The notes under the pieces are model-generated. The model was not told the origin of the DNA, searched no databases, and worked only from the letters and a program-made list of their open reading frames with translations. Made by a program: the position numbers and the translations under genes. Source: Candidatus Sulfopaludibacter sp. SbA3 (GTDB taxonomy: Bacteria > Acidobacteriota > Terriglobia > Bryobacterales > Bryobacteraceae). From it: DNA of 64,000 bases. Of this stretch, positions 1-8,723 are shown piece by piece. Each line of letters begins with the position of its first letter. The stretch's first letter is position 1. The stretch is from NCBI GenBank assembly GCA_945890485.1, contig CAMDCN010000011.1, positions 186,001-250,000 on the forward strand. Reading direction: 5' to 3'.

Positions 1-1
1 G

Positions 2-127
2 GCGACGTTGGCGAGATATGGCATGCCGGTGGGAGCAGGTCGATTGGCCGAGCCGGCGCCAGTGGAATTGTTGTTGGGGGAAGACGGAACGGTACGGGCG
101 ATTCGGCTGGTTTCGTCGATTCAATAA
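2..127 (+). CDS. C-terminal end of an unidentified protein (partial, 5' truncated)
   Basis: The frame starting at base 2 is open from the window edge to a TAA at 125-127 and encodes the last 41 residues of a protein. It ends in alternating hydrophobic and charged residues (VELLLGEDGTVRAIRLVSS), which looks like genuine beta-strand coding sequence. The other two frames give glycine/arginine-rich translations. The stop lies 19 nt before the next gene, which has its own AGGAG ribosome site, so the two probably share a transcript. The family cannot be named from this fragment. Confidence 0.55.
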   Translation, partial: ATLARYGMPVGAGRLAEPAPVELLLGEDGTVRAIRLVSSIQ

Positions 128-146
128 AGCTTTAGGAGAAACGGAA

Positions 147-1013
147 ATGAAGAAACTGATGGGAATGGGAATGATGGCGGGGGCTATTGTCTACGGGCAA
201 GCGCCGCTACCAACGGTGAATGTTCAGCGCACGGAGATTCGTCACACCGCGATGGGCGTCGCGACGTGGGACGGCGTCGGCGAGGTCTCAATCGAGATGG
301 CGCACGTGAAGGGCGCTCCATTTTCTGGCGAGTTCGTGACGGAAACCGTGCAGCAGTTGGCGGACGGAAACCGGATCACGTCGAAGCGGAGCGAAGTGTA
401 TGCGCGGGATGGCGAAGGCCGGACACGGCGCGAGATGGGGCCAATGACGTTTATCCATGACCCCGTGGCGAAGGTGGATCTGATTCTCGAAAATCACCAG
501 AAGACGGCGCGGAAAGTCACCCTGCCGGATCTTCCTGCCGGCGCCCAAGGCAAAAACATTATGGTCTTCAACTCGGCCGGGCCTACGCTTCCTCCGGGCG
601 CCCCGGGGCAGCGGATGGCAACCTTTACCCGTGCGATTCCGGCCATGCCGGTGGGCGAAGGCGGCGGGCCGAAGTTTGAAACCAAAACCGAGCCGCTCGG
701 GAAGCGCATGATCGAAGGCACCGAGGCGGAAGGAACCCGGACGACCGTGACAATTCCCGCAGGCGCCGTGGGCAATGACCTGCCGCTGGTGACCGTCAGT
801 GAACGGTGGATGTCTACCGAGCTGAAGACGCTCGTGCTTTCGACGCGAAAGGACCCGCAGTCGGGCGAAACCACATATCGCCTCACCAACCTTCGGAAGG
901 GCGAACCGGCCCGGATGCTGTTTGAGATGCCGTCCGATTACACCCTGGCCACGGAAGAGAACCACGGCCCGGTGATGATTCAGCGGATGCGGATCGAGAA
1001 GAAGAACGACTAA
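147..1013 (+). CDS. Secreted protein of unknown function
   Basis: A 288-residue protein. The ATG at 147 is chosen over the longer open frame because TAGGAG lies 8 nt upstream and because translation from here begins with a short signal peptide (MKKLMGMGMMAGAIVYGQA, probable cleavage near residue 18-20). The mature part has no cysteine cluster, repeat or catalytic motif that I recognise. It is rich in beta-forming segments, with a proline/glycine-rich stretch near the middle (PTLPPGAPGQ). It probably acts in the periplasm or outside the cell. The downstream DUF2721 gene begins 9 nt after its stop. The coding call is firm; the function is unknown. Confidence 0.75.
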   Translation: MKKLMGMGMMAGAIVYGQAPLPTVNVQRTEIRHTAMGVATWDGVGEVSIEMAHVKGAPFSGEFVTETVQQLADGNRITSKRSEVYARDGEGRTRREMGPMTFIHDPVAKVDLILENHQKTARKVTLPDLPAGAQGKNIMVFNSAGPTLPPGAPGQRMATFTRAIPAMPVGEGGGPKFETKTEPLGKRMIEGTEAEGTRTTVTIPAGAVGNDLPLVTVSERWMSTELKTLVLSTRKDPQSGETTYRLTNLRKGEPARMLFEMPSDYTLATEENHGPVMIQRMRIEKKND

Positions 1014-1022
1014 CCTATAAGG

Positions 1023-1556
1023 GTGCTTCAGCTTCCTCCGTTTTTAAGCCATCCGGAGTTTTTTACGCTATCCGCGGGGCTGGCCGTACTCACGTCGATG
1101 ATTACGCCAGCCCTTCTGCTTTCCGCGACCGGTACGTTTATTCTCTCAACCTCCACTCGTCTCGGCCGCTGCATCGATCGCATCCGCAAGATATCCGATC
1201 TACTGGAGAACGACTTCGATCCGACGCACGAGACGAGAATCAATCCCGAGCGGAAAAAAATGCTGTTGGGGCAGGTGGAGATCCTTGGACGCCGCGCGCG
1301 TCTGCTGCAACAGGTGATGCAGGTGATGTATCTGGCGGCCGCGATGTTTGTGGCCACCAGCGTCTCCATCGGCATCGCTTCCGTGTTCGTGAAGCAACTT
1401 AGTTGGATGCCCGTCACGATGGGATTGGGCGGAGCGTGCTTTCTGGCCTATGGGACTTTCCGGTTGATCTTTGAAGCGCGAATGTCAGCTCAGGGCCTGC
1501 TGTGGGAGATCGAGTTCATGGAGCGTGGGGCGGAGAAACATCAGGAGGTAAGGTGA
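1023..1556 (+). CDS. DUF2721 family membrane protein
   Basis: A 177-residue integral membrane protein. The N-terminal part carries the family pattern TPALLLSATGTFILSTSTRL followed by LGRCIDRIRKI, which I recognise as DUF2721. Three hydrophobic segments are visible, at about 17-40, 100-122 and 129-150, with a charged linker between the first and second. The family's function is unknown. The start is GTG at 1023 with no good ribosome site. A TAACCT box at 1011-1016 lies exactly 6 nt before it, which would fit a leaderless start but may be chance, since it overlaps the previous stop. Its stop overlaps the next start (GTGA), so the two are translationally coupled. Confidence 0.8.
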   Translation: MLQLPPFLSHPEFFTLSAGLAVLTSMITPALLLSATGTFILSTSTRLGRCIDRIRKISDLLENDFDPTHETRINPERKKMLLGQVEILGRRARLLQQVMQVMYLAAAMFVATSVSIGIASVFVKQLSWMPVTMGLGGACFLAYGTFRLIFEARMSAQGLLWEIEFMERGAEKHQEVR

Positions 1557-2128
1557 CCAACGGTCCCTTGCCACTCGTACTGGAGGACTACCGCCGGCAG
1601 ATTGAAAGCATCAAGGCCCGCGTAACGGCGCTGGCGGAGCGGTTGTCCGAGGCCGAGATGCGACAACGGCCCTCCTCAACGGAGTGGAGCCCGGTGGAGA
1701 TTCTCGATCATCTGCGTGTGACCGTAGAGCAGTATCTGTTTGCCATCGACGCAGCGTTGGCCACCGCACCGAAAATTGGCGTGGCAGACCGCGAGCCAAA
1801 ATACGGCTGGGTCTGGAGGCTATTCTTGCGGACGATTGAGCCGCCGGTGAAGAAGCGCTTCCGCGCGCCGAAAGCGTTTGAGCCCGGAGTGCAGCCCGGC
1901 GTTGCCGCTACTTTGCAGGCGTTCCTGGCCGCGCACGATGCCTTAATTGAACGGATCCACCGCGCCGCCGAATACGATCTCGAACGGGTCAAGGTGGTGT
2001 CGCCCGGGAATTCGCTGTTGAAGCCGCCGCTGGGCTGCGCGATCTTGACGATGGCAGCCCACGGGCGGAGGCACTTGGCCCAGTTGCAGCGATCAGCGGG
2101 TGCGGAACTTCCCGGAGAGGGCAGCTAG
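1553..2128 (+). CDS. DinB-superfamily metal-binding protein
   Basis: A 191-residue four-helix protein of the DinB/YfiT superfamily. These bind a divalent metal through three histidines; some members are thiol transferases and most are uncharacterised. Visible histidines are in the EWSPVEILDHL segment (helix 2) and in MAAHGRRHLAQL near the C-terminus. The GTG at 1553 is preferred over an upstream ATG because AGGAGG lies 4 nt before it and it overlaps the DUF2721 stop by 4 nt. The last 36 bases are antisense to the 3' end of tex, so the two convergent genes encode protein from both strands there. The substrate cannot be predicted. Confidence 0.75.
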   Translation: MTNGPLPLVLEDYRRQIESIKARVTALAERLSEAEMRQRPSSTEWSPVEILDHLRVTVEQYLFAIDAALATAPKIGVADREPKYGWVWRLFLRTIEPPVKKRFRAPKAFEPGVQPGVAATLQAFLAAHDALIERIHRAAEYDLERVKVVSPGNSLLKPPLGCAILTMAAHGRRHLAQLQRSAGAELPGEGS

Positions 2129-4330
2129 CTTATCCTGCATCGAAGGCTGCTGCTGTTGCGGCCGTTGCTGCTGCTGCGGTCGACCGCCGCCGGCCGGCTT
2201 CGGTTCCAGCGCCTTGATCGAAAGCGCGATGCGCTTCGTCTTCAGGTCCACCGAGAGGACGATGGCCTTGACGATCTGCCCCGCCTTCAGCGCCTCGGCT
2301 GGGTCCGTGATGTAGCGATGGCTGATCTCGCTAACGTGAACGAGGCCGTCCTGGTGGACCCCGATATCAACGAAGGCGCCGAACTTTGTGACGTTGGTGA
2401 CGACACCTTCGAGAATCATGCCAGCCACGACATCCTTCATCTCCTTGACGTCGTCGCGGAAGTTCGGAACCACAAACTTATCGCGCGGGTCACGCCCGGG
2501 TTTCCGGAGCTCTTCCCGAATATCGTTAAGGGTGTAGATGCCGACTTTCTCGGTTTTGAAGCCCTCGATTTTAACCTTTTCCACCAGATCAGGCTTGGCG
2601 ATCAGCTCCGGGACCGTGACGCCGAGCGATGCTGCAATGGCCTCGACGACGGGATACGATTCCGGGTGAACGGCGGTCATATCGAGCGGGTTCTCGCCAT
2701 TCCGAATGCGAAGGAATCCAGCCGCTTGTTCAAACGTCTTCGGGCCAAAGCCGGTGACGGCCATGAGTTGGACGCGGCTCTTGAACCGGCCGTTCTCATT
2801 GCGGAACTCGACGATCTTCTGGGCCACGCGTTCGCTGAGCCCAGCCACCTGCTTGAGCAGCGGCGCTGATGCCGTGTTGAGGTCGACCCCAACCCGGTTG
2901 ACGCAGCTTTCCACGGTCTGTTCGAGGCCCTGCTTCAGGCGGCGTTGGTCGACGTCGTGTTGATACTGGCCAACTCCGATGGACTTGGGATCCACTTTGA
3001 CGAGTTCGGCCAGCGGGTCCTGCAACCGGCGGGCGATCGAAATGGCGCCACGTACGGTGAGGTCGAGATCCGGGAACTCCTGCCGGGCGACGTCAGAGGC
3101 GGAGTAAACCGAGGCCCCGGCTTCGGAAACAACCACGGAAAACGGTCCGAGATTCGCTTGCTTGATGATGTCGGCGACCTCGCGGGAGCCGGTGCCGTTG
3201 CCAATGGCGAAGGCTTGGGCATTGTGCTGCTGAATCAGCCGGGAAAGCGTCCGGATGGACCCGGCGACGTCGTTCTTGGGCTCTAAGGGATAGATCACCG
3301 TGTGTTCAAGCAGCTTGCCGGTATCGTCGACAACGGCGATCTTGCAACCGGTGCGGATGCCGGGGTCGACGCCGATGACAGTAAGCGCGCCGGCAGGCGG
3401 CGACAGGAGCAGGTTCTCGAGGTTCTCACGGAAGACCTTGATGGCCTCCTCGTCGGAGCGGTCCTTCAAGTCGAGTCGAATCTCGGTTTGGATCGAGGGG
3501 TTAAGCAGCCGGTCGTAGCCATCCTCGATCGCTTCGTGGAGATGAGGCTGCCATTCGCCAGGCTCGCGGCAGACTTTGGTGCGCAGTGATGCGCACACTT
3601 CGTCGCGGTTGAGCTCGATCTCAAAGTGCAGGATGCCTTCCTTCGCGCCGCGGCGGATGGCCAACATGCGGTGGGAGGGAATCTTCGAAACCGGCTCCGA
3701 GAAGTCGCCGTACATTTTGAACTTGCCTTCCGGATCCGGAACGCCTTCGATGGCTTTTGAAACAACGATGCCCTTCTCGGCCATCATGCCGCGAACAGCT
3801 TTGCGGAAGTCGGCGTTTTCGGCCACCATTTCCGAGATAATGTGGCGGGCACCTTCGAGCGCCTCGTTCGGATCGCCAAACGTGGCGGCGTACTCGATGA
3901 GGGGTTGGCCGTTGGGGATCTGCTCCCAAAGGTAAAAGGCCAGGGGCTCGAAGCCCTTTTCGCGAGCGACGGAAGCCTTTGTCTTGCGCTTGGGCTTGTA
4001 GGGCAGGTAGAGGTCTTCGAGTTCCGATTTGTCCAGAGTTTTCTCGATTTTGGCCTGGAGTTCCGGCGTCAGCTTGCCTTGCTCGGCAATGGAGGAAAGG
4101 ACCGTGGCGCGGCGGTCTTCGAGTTCCCGGAAGTATTCAAGTTTTTCCTGGATGGCGAGGATCTTCACCTCGTCAAGGTTGCCCGTGGCTTCCTTGCGGT
4201 AGCGGGCGATGAAGGGGACGGTGCCGCCTTCGTCAAAAAGGGCTATGGTTGCGACCAGGCTTTGGAGCGAAATTTCGAGAAGTTTCGCGATATGAAGGAG
4301 GACAGGGGTAGGTAAGGCTTTGAGTTCCAT
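2093..4330 (-). CDS. tex: Tex, S1-domain transcription accessory / RNA-binding protein
   Basis: A 745-residue Tex protein, a cytoplasmic nucleic-acid-binding factor related to eukaryotic Spt6. Visible in order: the N-terminal helical region with GGTVPFIARYRKE, a YqgF/RNase H-like domain beginning VIGVDPGIRTG near residue 320, helix-hairpin-helix motifs (LNTASAPLLKQVAGL), and a C-terminal S1 domain (LEGVVTNVTKFGAFVDIGVH). Length and order match the family. The C-terminus adds a short glycine/glutamine-rich tail (RPQQQQRPQQQQP) that is probably flexible. The stop lies inside the 3' end of the convergent DinB gene. No ribosome site or -10 box is obvious at the ATG. Tex affects transcription and stress tolerance in other bacteria. 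Confidence 0.95.
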   Translation of the reverse strand: MELKALPTPVLLHIAKLLEISLQSLVATIALFDEGGTVPFIARYRKEATGNLDEVKILAIQEKLEYFRELEDRRATVLSSIAEQGKLTPELQAKIEKTLDKSELEDLYLPYKPKRKTKASVAREKGFEPLAFYLWEQIPNGQPLIEYAATFGDPNEALEGARHIISEMVAENADFRKAVRGMMAEKGIVVSKAIEGVPDPEGKFKMYGDFSEPVSKIPSHRMLAIRRGAKEGILHFEIELNRDEVCASLRTKVCREPGEWQPHLHEAIEDGYDRLLNPSIQTEIRLDLKDRSDEEAIKVFRENLENLLLSPPAGALTVIGVDPGIRTGCKIAVVDDTGKLLEHTVIYPLEPKNDVAGSIRTLSRLIQQHNAQAFAIGNGTGSREVADIIKQANLGPFSVVVSEAGASVYSASDVARQEFPDLDLTVRGAISIARRLQDPLAELVKVDPKSIGVGQYQHDVDQRRLKQGLEQTVESCVNRVGVDLNTASAPLLKQVAGLSERVAQKIVEFRNENGRFKSRVQLMAVTGFGPKTFEQAAGFLRIRNGENPLDMTAVHPESYPVVEAIAASLGVTVPELIAKPDLVEKVKIEGFKTEKVGIYTLNDIREELRKPGRDPRDKFVVPNFRDDVKEMKDVVAGMILEGVVTNVTKFGAFVDIGVHQDGLVHVSEISHRYITDPAEALKAGQIVKAIVLSVDLKTKRIALSIKALEPKPAGGGRPQQQQRPQQQQPSMQDKLAALSGKFRTR

Positions 4331-4462
4331 TGGGCTACAGGGAAGAAGGGATCGGCAGCGGCGGAATTGAGAAGGTGGCCCGTTCGCGACGATTCTGGTC
4401 GCGAGGTCCGTTGCCGTACTGCTTGGCCAGCTCTACAGTATTGTCGCAGGTTGGGTGACCGG

Positions 4463-5011
4463 CTACCTCTGGCTGAGTTCGCCAGCCGCCACGTTCGCGT
4501 TGAAATCGGCGGAGCGGTTGCGTGGAATCGTGAGCGTCTGCCAGTGGGGGCCAGCCAGGTGTTTGGCCAGAAAGATGATTTGGCCAGTATGCAGGGCATA
4601 GTGGGCCATCTGGCGGTTGATCGCCTGCATGACGGAGTGGGCTTCGCCTCGGATGGTGACGGTGCGTCCTAAGTCGGCTTCTCCGAGGGGCTCAAGAGCG
4701 CTGAAGAGGCATCTCCATCCCTCCTCCCAGGTCTCCAGCAACTCTTGACGGTTGGGAGGCGGGGCGGTGAACTCGCTATCGCGCTGCCGGTTCGGCTTTT
4801 CGCCGTCGGTGGTCAGGAAATCGGTCCAGCGGGATCGCATGTTGCCGGCCATGTGCTTGACGATGACGGCTACGGAGTTGCTTTCGGGATCGAGGGTGGC
4901 GAAGAGCTGGTCGTCGGTGAGCTGTCCAATGGCGCGTTCGGCAAAGGACTTGTATTGACGGAAGAGTGCGAGGGAATCTTCGAGGTAGGAGGTAGTGAAC
5001 TGCAGGGGCAC
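4463..5011 (-). CDS. DUF1572 / DinB-like protein
   Basis: A 182-residue protein of the DUF1572 branch of the DinB four-helix superfamily. It begins with the characteristic FTTSYLEDSLALFRQYKSF helix, followed by VIVKHMAGNM with a candidate metal-ligand histidine, and ends with INRQMAHYALHTGQIIFLA carrying two more. I chose GTG at 5011 over a TTG 30 nt upstream for two reasons. The TTG sits inside the T-run of the upstream gene's terminator, and a TACACT box lies exactly 6 nt before the GTG, as in a leaderless promoter. Together with the gene at 1553 it places a DinB-type protein on each side of tex. Substrate unknown. Confidence 0.8.
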   Translation of the reverse strand: MPLQFTTSYLEDSLALFRQYKSFAERAIGQLTDDQLFATLDPESNSVAVIVKHMAGNMRSRWTDFLTTDGEKPNRQRDSEFTAPPPNRQELLETWEEGWRCLFSALEPLGEADLGRTVTIRGEAHSVMQAINRQMAHYALHTGQIIFLAKHLAGPHWQTLTIPRNRSADFNANVAAGELSQR

Positions 5012-5017
5012 GGCTTC

Positions 5018-5023
5018 AGTGTA
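5018..5023 (-). promoter_or_regulatory. -10-like box TACACT, 6 nt before the GTG of the DUF1572 gene
   Basis: On the minus strand TACACT is followed by GAAGCC and then the GTG start, with no Shine-Dalgarno sequence. Transcription initiating about 7 nt after the box would begin at or next to the start codon (leaderless). No good -35 is visible. The terminator of the upstream gene ends about 17 nt before the box, so a promoter is needed here. Confidence 0.4.
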
Positions 5024-5039
5024 GACGAGGCCTGCGAGC

Positions 5040-5074
5040 AAAAAAGGTGGGCAGGCTTACGCACCTGCCCACCT
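5040..5074 (-). terminator. Intrinsic terminator of the mannonate-dehydratase-like gene
   Basis: Perfect 11-bp inverted repeat (AGGTGGGCAGG / CCTGCCCACCT) with an 8-nt loop, followed on the minus strand by six T residues. It begins 9 nt after the stop of the gene at 5083-6168 and reads in its direction. This is one of only three clear hairpin-plus-T-run terminators found in the window. Confidence 0.88.
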
Positions 5075-5082
5075 CGCTGATT

Positions 5083-6168
5083 CTAGCCTTCCATCTTGAG
5101 CATTTGGATGCCGGCCTGGATGTATCCAAAACAGAACGCAAAAGCCTTCTTGCCGCCGGGGTCGCTTTCGAAACGGGGCACGTGGTCCGGCATCACCATC
5201 CCGTCGTAGCCCACTTCCTTATACGTGCGGAGCGCTTCGAGCATGTTGACGGAGCCGTTGTCCGGGAAGGTCTCTTTAAAATCGAGGAAGCCGCCTTCGA
5301 TATTGCGGAAGTGAACGTTAAAGAGCTTCTTACGGGTGCCGAAGTAGCGGATGTAGTCGTGGATCTCTTTGTTGGGATTCACGAGGCCTTCGCTGACGGT
5401 GCCTTGGCAGAAGTTGAGCCCATGGTAGGGACTCTCGCGAATGGAGACGAATTTCTTCAATCCTTCGGGGCTAAGGACGGTTTCGCAACCGCGCCAGCCT
5501 TTGCGTTTGGGCATGGCGGGATCGTGTGGGTGGCAGGCCATCCGGATCTTGTACTCGTTGGCGACGGGAACCACACGGTCCAGGAAGTAGGTGATGCGTT
5601 CCCAGTAAATGTCCTCGGAAACTTCGCCGGCTTCGGTAAGAGGTGGATCCTGCTTCGCTCCTTCGTATTTGAAGCTCCGCTGGGTGACGCCGCCACGGCC
5701 TTTCGTCGCCGCCGTCGAAACGACGCCGAGGATGGACATGTTGTACTTGACGGCGGGGATGCCAGCTTCCTTCACATTCTTGATCATCTGGCAGACTTCC
5801 TCGATGGCGCGGTCGCGATCGGGAGACTTGCCGAGCATGATGGCCGGGTACTCGGCGCGGGTGATATAGGCCGAGCTCAGCGGCAGCGGCACCATGTCGA
5901 GGGTGATGCCGTGCTTGCTTACGCGGTCGCGGAGGGCTTTGAGGCTATCGACGCTCCATTTCTCGTCAAGCTTGCGGGACGGCAGACCGGAGCAGATATT
6001 GTTGACGCCGAAGGCGGCGAGGGTATTGAGGGTTTCTGGGTCGTCGGCGTGCTGGTGGCCGGCCTTCATCAGGACCGGTTTGCCTTGGCTTTTCGACTTG
6101 GCAGCGGAGGCGGGGAGTTGAGCGGCGGCGGCTAGGGCCGCGCCTTGAAAGAGTTCACGGCGTCGCAT
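5083..6168 (-). CDS. Mannonate dehydratase (UxuA)-like enzyme with export signal
   Basis: A 361-residue TIM-barrel protein related to D-mannonate dehydratase, which dehydrates D-mannonate to 2-keto-3-deoxygluconate in hexuronate breakdown. Family blocks seen: [10 protein letters not shown], the NFCQGT segment, [18 protein letters not shown] and MVMPDHVP. These carry the usual metal-ligand Cys, His and Asp residues. It is shorter than classical UxuA (near 390 residues). Unlike the cytoplasmic enzyme it begins with [16 protein letters not shown], a Tat-like signal, so it is probably exported; a related sugar epimerase/dehydratase activity is possible. It is monocistronic, with a strong terminator 9 nt downstream. 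A TTGACA-like -35 lies at 6203-6208, but the matching -10 is poor. Confidence 0.75.
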   Translation of the reverse strand: MRRRELFQGAALAAAAQLPASAAKSKSQGKPVLMKAGHQHADDPETLNTLAAFGVNNICSGLPSRKLDEKWSVDSLKALRDRVSKHGITLDMVPLPLSSAYITRAEYPAIMLGKSPDRDRAIEEVCQMIKNVKEAGIPAVKYNMSILGVVSTAATKGRGGVTQRSFKYEGAKQDPPLTEAGEVSEDIYWERITYFLDRVVPVANEYKIRMACHPHDPAMPKRKGWRGCETVLSPEGLKKFVSIRESPYHGLNFCQGTVSEGLVNPNKEIHDYIRYFGTRKKLFNVHFRNIEGGFLDFKETFPDNGSVNMLEALRTYKEVGYDGMVMPDHVPRFESDPGGKKAFAFCFGYIQAGIQMLKMEG

Positions 6169-6204
6169 GATTAGCGAACGTTATTTCACGTTTGCCGTAG
6201 AGTG

Positions 6205-6798
6205 TCAAGCGCGGGAGGCGATTCCGGCTTGGAGCGTGGCGGTGAGGCGGAGACCGTCATCGGCCCAGAGCGCGGCGGAATCGAGCCAAAGGCCGGGGAA
6301 TTCGGGGGAACGGTAGATGCCATCGGCGTCGGGCTGGATTGCCTGGTACGAGCCATTAACGAGTTGCCGCCAGATGATCTTGGGCAGGAGCGTCTCGATC
6401 GTGATGTACTCTTGCACGCCGGCGCGCTGGTAGAGAGCGAGCTTGGGGCCGAAGTCGACCTCGGTATTTGTCTCGCACACCTCGACGGCCAATTCCGGTG
6501 CCTCCGCGCAAAATTCTCCCTGGGGAACCACGTTGCGGCCTAGGAAGGCGTTCGGTTGGGGTGAGCTTTCGAGCATGAGCCAAGTGGCGTTGTGCCCTGA
6601 CGTGCACCCGGGCGTATGATCGGCGTACCTCGTGAGCAATGTGACAATGTGGCAGTCGAGACGCGATTGCAATCGGCCGATTGGCAACGGAACGTGGACG
6701 AGTCCGTCAATCAACTCGGCGTGCTTCAGCTCAGGAATCTGCTCCCAACAAGCGAGAAACGCCTCACGGGTCATCCTTTGCCCGGTGATCAGTTGCAC
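6205..6798 (-). CDS. Uma2-family (DUF820) nuclease-fold protein, possibly inactive
   Basis: A 197-residue Uma2/DUF820 protein, a restriction-endonuclease-like PD-(D/E)XK fold that is strongly expanded in cyanobacteria and some soil bacteria; function is poorly known. The core APELAVEVCETNTEVDFGPK carries the Glu and Lys of the fold, followed by LYQRAGVQEYI. The first acidic position, normally in a PEPD-type segment, reads PQPNAFLG here, so an Asp appears replaced by Asn. Catalysis may be lost. The start is GTG at 6798, 6 nt after the prmC stop, so it is the distal gene of the prfA-prmC operon. A second Uma2 at 21.7 kb keeps the Asp. Confidence 0.8.
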   Translation of the reverse strand: MQLITGQRMTREAFLACWEQIPELKHAELIDGLVHVPLPIGRLQSRLDCHIVTLLTRYADHTPGCTSGHNATWLMLESSPQPNAFLGRNVVPQGEFCAEAPELAVEVCETNTEVDFGPKLALYQRAGVQEYITIETLLPKIIWRQLVNGSYQAIQPDADGIYRSPEFPGLWLDSAALWADDGLRLTATLQAGIASRA

Positions 6799-6804
6799 CG
6801 ATTA

Positions 6805-7650
6805 CTATTCCACAGGCCGCCGCGCGGCCAGCACGCGCGGAATCCGGGCCAGGTCAGGATGAATCACCACCTCATCCCAGCCGCTGAATAGGTCTTCGAT
6901 CGCGTCCGCCTGCCCCTGGCCGAACTCGCCGAGCAGCCACCCGCCGGGCCGGAGAAGCCGTCGACAGAGGGGCTCCAGCCGACGGTAATGGTCAAGGCCA
7001 TCCGCCCCGCTAAAGAGCGCCGAAGCCGGCTCCCATTCGCGAACGTCCCGCTGGAGCGTCGGCGCGTCGCCCGCCGGGACGTAGGGCGGATTCGTTACAA
7101 TCGCCCCAAAGGCGTGGTCCGCAAACGCTGCCGCCAGATCGGCTTGCACGAACTGGACCCGGGCGCCCAACGCATTCGCATTGGCTTTGGCAATCCGAAG
7201 CGCCTCGGCCGAAAGATCCGTCGCGAAAGTCTCGATATCCCATTCGAGCGCCAGCGTAATCGCCAGGATCCCCGACCCGGTACCGATATCCAGCACCGCG
7301 GTGGCTTCGTTTCGTAATCCGAGCTCCACGATCAGCTCCGTTTCGGGGCGGGGAATCAGTACGCCAGGTCCAACCGCGAACGGGCGTCCATAAAACTCCT
7401 GCTCCTTGGTAATGTACTGGAGCGGTTTCCCCTGCGTTCGCTCGTGCAGCCAACGGCCGAAGTGGATCCAGGCCAACTCCGGCAGCGGCGCCTCCGGGTG
7501 GGAATACAAATACACCCGCTCCTTATGTAACGCCCGGCAGAGCAGTACCTCGGCGGTCAGCCGAGGGCTATCGATGCCGTGTTCGCTCAGGAAACGGGTG
7601 GCTTGCTGCAGGGCTTGGCCGACGGAGAGTTTAGGCGGCTCGCTGGCCAT
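6805..7650 (-). CDS. prmC: PrmC, peptide chain release factor N5-glutamine methyltransferase
   Basis: A 281-residue class I methyltransferase that methylates the glutamine of the GGQ loop in release factors. It has the helical N-terminal domain, the PRPETE block near 100-105, the SAM-binding LDIGTGSG at about 120-127, and the diagnostic NPPY at 187-190 (IVTNPPYVP), which holds the substrate glutamine. Its start overlaps the end of prfA by 20 nt, so enzyme and substrate are encoded in one translationally linked pair, a common arrangement. Length and motif spacing are normal. Confidence 0.96.
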   Translation of the reverse strand: MASEPPKLSVGQALQQATRFLSEHGIDSPRLTAEVLLCRALHKERVYLYSHPEAPLPELAWIHFGRWLHERTQGKPLQYITKEQEFYGRPFAVGPGVLIPRPETELIVELGLRNEATAVLDIGTGSGILAITLALEWDIETFATDLSAEALRIAKANANALGARVQFVQADLAAAFADHAFGAIVTNPPYVPAGDAPTLQRDVREWEPASALFSGADGLDHYRRLEPLCRRLLRPGGWLLGEFGQGQADAIEDLFSGWDEVVIHPDLARIPRVLAARRPVE

Positions 7651-8722
7651 CCCCTGCCTGTTCCTTCAGCTTCTCGGACTGGTAGTAGGTGACGAGCCCG
7701 TCGATGATGGGTTCGATACGTCCTTCCATAACGAGATCGAGCTGATGCAGGGTGAGGCCGATCCGATGATCGGTCATCCGATTCTGCGGGAAGTTGTACG
7801 TGCGGATCTTCTCACTGCGGTCGCCGGAACCGACCATTTTCTTCCGCTCCGCGCCAATGGCAGCATGTTGCTTCTCCAGTTCCAGCTCATAAAGCCGGGA
7901 CCGGAGCACACGCATCGCCTTGTCCCGATTCTTGATCTGCGATTTTTCGTCCTGGCAGCTCACGACGACGCCCGTGGCGAGGTGGGTGATTCGGATGGCC
8001 GAATAGGTGGTGTTGACGCTCTGGCCGCCGGGGCCCGAGGAACAGAACGTATCAATCCGGATGTCCTTCGCCTCGACATGGATATCGACCTCTTCGGCTT
8101 CCGGCAGCACGGCCACTGTGACGGCCGAGGTGTGAACGCGGCCCTGCGTCTCCGTCTGCGGAACTCGCTGCACGCGATGCACTCCGGACTCGTACTTCAA
8201 CTTGCTGTAGACCTTATCGCCGCTGATGAGCGCGATGACTTCCTTGATCCCGCCTACCGATGAATCACTGATGTCCGTGATGTCGACCTTCCACCGCTGG
8301 CTCTCAAAATAGCGGGAGTACATCCGCCACAATTCCGCCGCGAACAGGGTGGCTTCATCGCCGCCAGTGCCGGCGCGAATTTCGAGCACGATGTTCTTAT
8401 CGTCGTTAGGATCCTTCGGCAACAGGAAGATCATGAGCTCTTCTTCGAGCTTGATCATCGCCGGTTCGAGTTCCGAGATCTCCGCCAGTGCCATTTCGCG
8501 CATCTCCGGATCCGAATCCTGGGACATGCCTTTGGCCTGGGATAGAGCGTCGTTCGCCTGCTTCCACTCGCGATATTTATTGACGACCTCTTCCATGTCA
8601 CGGTGGGACTTGGCGGTCTTGCGATAAGACTCCGGATCGTTGATCACGTCCGGATCAGCCATGGCGCGGCTCAGCTCTTCAAAGCGCGTTTCGAGCGCAT
8701 CCAACTTGTCGGCGTATTGCAT
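7631..8722 (-). CDS. prfA: Peptide chain release factor 1
   Basis: A 363-residue release factor. The GGQ loop that triggers peptide release is at 232-234 within [12 protein letters not shown]. The codon-recognition region reads [20 protein letters not shown], with PQT at 188-190 in place of the PAT of E. coli RF1; this P-x-T form marks RF1 (UAA/UAG) rather than RF2. No programmed frameshift is seen, consistent with RF1. It is preceded by the DUF1385 gene with one base between stop and start, and is followed by overlapping prmC. Confidence 0.96.
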   Translation of the reverse strand: MQYADKLDALETRFEELSRAMADPDVINDPESYRKTAKSHRDMEEVVNKYREWKQANDALSQAKGMSQDSDPEMREMALAEISELEPAMIKLEEELMIFLLPKDPNDDKNIVLEIRAGTGGDEATLFAAELWRMYSRYFESQRWKVDITDISDSSVGGIKEVIALISGDKVYSKLKYESGVHRVQRVPQTETQGRVHTSAVTVAVLPEAEEVDIHVEAKDIRIDTFCSSGPGGQSVNTTYSAIRITHLATGVVVSCQDEKSQIKNRDKAMRVLRSRLYELELEKQHAAIGAERKKMVGSGDRSEKIRTYNFPQNRMTDHRIGLTLHQLDLVMEGRIEPIIDGLVTYYQSEKLKEQAGDGQRAA

Positions 8723-8723
8723 G

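Noticed and set aside
2161-2190. CTG/TTG-rich short repeats at the tex 3' end
   Set aside because: They simply encode the glutamine-rich C-terminal tail (CAG codons on the minus strand), not a separate repeat element.
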